A program made the translations under genes and the position numbers. DNA of 64,000 bases from an uncultured Prevotella sp. Its GTDB lineage: Bacteria > Bacteroidota > Bacteroidia > Bacteroidales > Bacteroidaceae. The notes below the pieces were generated by a model. It searched no databases. It was not told the origin of the DNA and was given only the letters and a program-made list of their open reading frames with translations. Below, in pieces: positions 62,741 to 64,000 of the stretch; the first letter of the stretch is position 1; each line of letters opens with the position of its first letter. The stretch lies in assembly GCA_938028745.1 (NCBI GenBank), contig CALIZL010000022.1:49227-113226 (forward strand), in the 5' to 3' direction.

Positions 62741-63345
62741 AATTTTTATTTTACAAATCTGCTCTGAATTTCACTTCGTTCTAGCGAAAATTAAGGCTGT
62801 AAAATAGGTAAATTGCCGTTATTTCTGGTCTCGCACGTCTTTCTACTTGTCTATTTTTGAGAACAAAACCTGCATTTTGCACCATTTAGCCTTTCTAGTT
62901 TGCTTGCAACCTCGTATTTTCTCAACCCCCAAATACCCACTTTTAGCCTCTAAAACCCCACTTTTTAATAGGTGTTTTGCCCTTTTGAACCCTTTTTTTC
63001 ATGGCTCGAAAAGGTTTTGTTTATACCATTGCAGTGGATATATATGCTTTTTTGCCTTGCATTTAGCAGCATTTTGCACTGCGTTTAGCAGCATTTTACC
63101 TTGCGTTTAGCACTAAAATGCACTGCATTTAGCGGCAAAACGCACTGCGTTTAGCAGCATATTGCACCACATTTAGCAGCAAATAGCCCCAAAATGGGTG
63201 CAAATGGCGGTTTTACAAAATAAATATTCATTTTGCCAGCATTTACAACTACCCCCTTTTAGTATCAAACCAAACCTTCGCGAGAATCGATTTTTTGCGG
63301 CAAGATATGCGATTGGTGGACAGGAATGGCACTCATAATGTTAAA
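62740..63345 (+). repeat. long dispersed repeat (family B), copy 4
   Basis: The left end is TTTATTTTACAAATCTGC then TTTCACTTCGTTCTAGCGAA. The body has GCACCATTTAGCCTTTCTAG and TTGTTTATACCATTGCAGTG. The ~21-bp unit run at 63050-63190 has the word GCACTGCATTTAGCGGCAAA, and the right end is CCTTCGCGAGAATCGATTTT at about 63271. The order matches copies 2 and 3. No gene is supported. Confidence 0.85.
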
Positions 63346-63411
63346 ATCTGTACTGAAAATAAGACAAAATGTGTTTGAACCACATGCTTGCGCATGGCCA
63401 ATGGAACATAT

Positions 63412-63497
63412 AATATGTACGCTTACGACCGCCAGCACGAGTGGTTGCAGGGTATGCTGCCCACTGCAAACGGTGACCGTATTATCGAAACACAATA
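63412..63497 (+). repeat. right-flank repeat segment (family C), copy 2
   Basis: Matches 27060-27155 beyond the right end of family B. It reads MYAYDRQHEWLQGMLPTANG then DRIIETQ and a stop. The frame opens only after stops upstream, with no convincing start or ribosome-binding site. Confidence 0.5.
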
Positions 63498-63522
63498 AGG
63501 TAGTGTTGGCCTTTTATGTTTT

Positions 63523-63662
63523 ATAAATTGAGAGGAGTTTATTATCTTGTGTGCTTCTAAACCCAGATAAACGCGCCTCTTATGTGCAAAGTACTGAACA
63601 AAGGTGCGATAAAATGTGAAATCCTGCCCCTTTTGCCTGTGGCGAAACGCGGTTACGTCTTA
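63523..63662 (+). pseudogene. hairpin-headed transposase-start relic, copy 5
   Basis: ATAAATTGAGAGGAGTTTAT then TATCTTGTG opens it, with ACCCAGATAAACGCGCCTCT completing the hairpin. After an interrupted leader the frame EILPLLPVAKRGYVL is followed by a stop. It corresponds to YEILPHLSVAKRG in copy 3. Inactive. Confidence 0.6.
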
Positions 63663-63970
63663 TAAGGAGATCCGTGTGAAATAATACAATGCGTTCTCTA
63701 TAAGTTGAAGCAGGCTTGTCAATGGCATGCGCTTTCTGTCTCATCCTTCTTCACTAGGAGGTAGTTGTACCAATGAAACCTTGTATGGAATTTCTGAAAG
63801 TGGTAGAAGGAACTCGCGTTTCCAAAATAAAACAGCCAAGCCATACCCGCTTTGATTAATGGATGAAGGTATGGCATGGTTGTAAAAGTGCGTTAGTTTG
63901 TTGAGAAAAAGTGGAAAAAAGGGTGGGGTATAGCGTTTTGACAACGAAGTCATCTAGACTTTTTAAATCT
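63663..63970. other. gap between two relic heads
   Basis: About 300 bp between copies 5 and 6 of the hairpin-headed relic. A 70-codon minus-strand frame (63953-63741) matches nothing I know. No RNA gene or terminator was seen. Confidence 0.4.
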
Positions 63971-64000
63971 CTACAAATTGAGAGGAGTTTATTATCTTTG
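63971..64000 (+). repeat. hairpin-headed relic, copy 6 (cut by window end)
   Basis: CTACAAATTGAGAGGAGTTT then ATTATCTTTG, the first ~30 bp of the family head including the TATCTTTG box. It is in the same orientation as copy 5, about 450 bp away. What follows lies outside the window and could be a complete element. Confidence 0.65.

Overview
The window reads as chromosomal DNA of a Bacteroidales bacterium, most likely Prevotella sensu lato. The basis is the gene content (GldE-type CNNM protein next to ssb, an LpxC-FabZ fusion, lipoprotein-type TamL with a very large TamB, DUF3078, DUF5715, a complete Na+-NQR), the repeated Bacteroidetes -7 promoter box TAnnTTTG in front of genes on both strands, and weak Shine-Dalgarno sequences. 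Species cannot be fixed by eye.

Layout. 1-2.1 kb: partial gldE, ssb and an unknown gene on the minus strand behind a Gly-Leu-Leu-Gly tRNA cluster. 2.5-5.5 kb: accessory region with a RhuM-family gene, a decayed adenine methyltransferase start, a transposase-start relic, a 15-bp minisatellite and a diverged long repeat. 5.5-16 kb: a giant TamB-like gene diverging from the nqrABCDEF operon. 16-19 kb: a HAD phosphatase, then an AT-rich islet (YtxH-like protein, lipoprotein) bracketed by related hairpins and carrying a palindromic 22-bp array. 19-26 kb: tamB and tamL, overlapping by 11 bp. 26-29.4 kb: repeats and three small AT-rich lipoprotein genes. 29.4-36 kb: PIF1-like helicase, penicillin-binding protein 1A, miaA and a DUF5715 protein. 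36-48.8 kb (plus strand): phoH, purC, menG/ubiE, aroE, purM, an inserted HrgA-like nuclease gene, prfA, pyrF, an HD hydrolase, then lpxD-lpxC/fabZ-lpxA. 49-50 kb: repeats and tRNA-His. 50-60 kb (minus strand): DMT transporter, truA, comEC, DUF3078 protein, trmD, dedA, a TPR protein and glnS. 60-64 kb: a candidate small RNA, mltG, a HAD phosphatase and more repeats.

The genes cover envelope building (lipid A, peptidoglycan, outer-membrane transport by Tam), sodium-coupled respiration with menaquinone synthesis, purine/pyrimidine synthesis, and translation (tRNAs, RF1, GlnRS, MiaA, TruA, TrmD).

The most unusual content lies between genes. There is a family of ~500-600 bp repeats with an internal ~21-bp minisatellite (four copies); hairpin-headed transposase-start relics (six copies); two arrays of a palindromic 22-bp unit 21 kb apart; and a promoter plus three-hairpin transcript with no ORF near 60.0-60.14 kb. 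Among genes, the best candidates for new biology are the HARE-HTH/PD-(D/E)xK gene wedged between purM and prfA, and the decayed methyltransferase beside RhuM.
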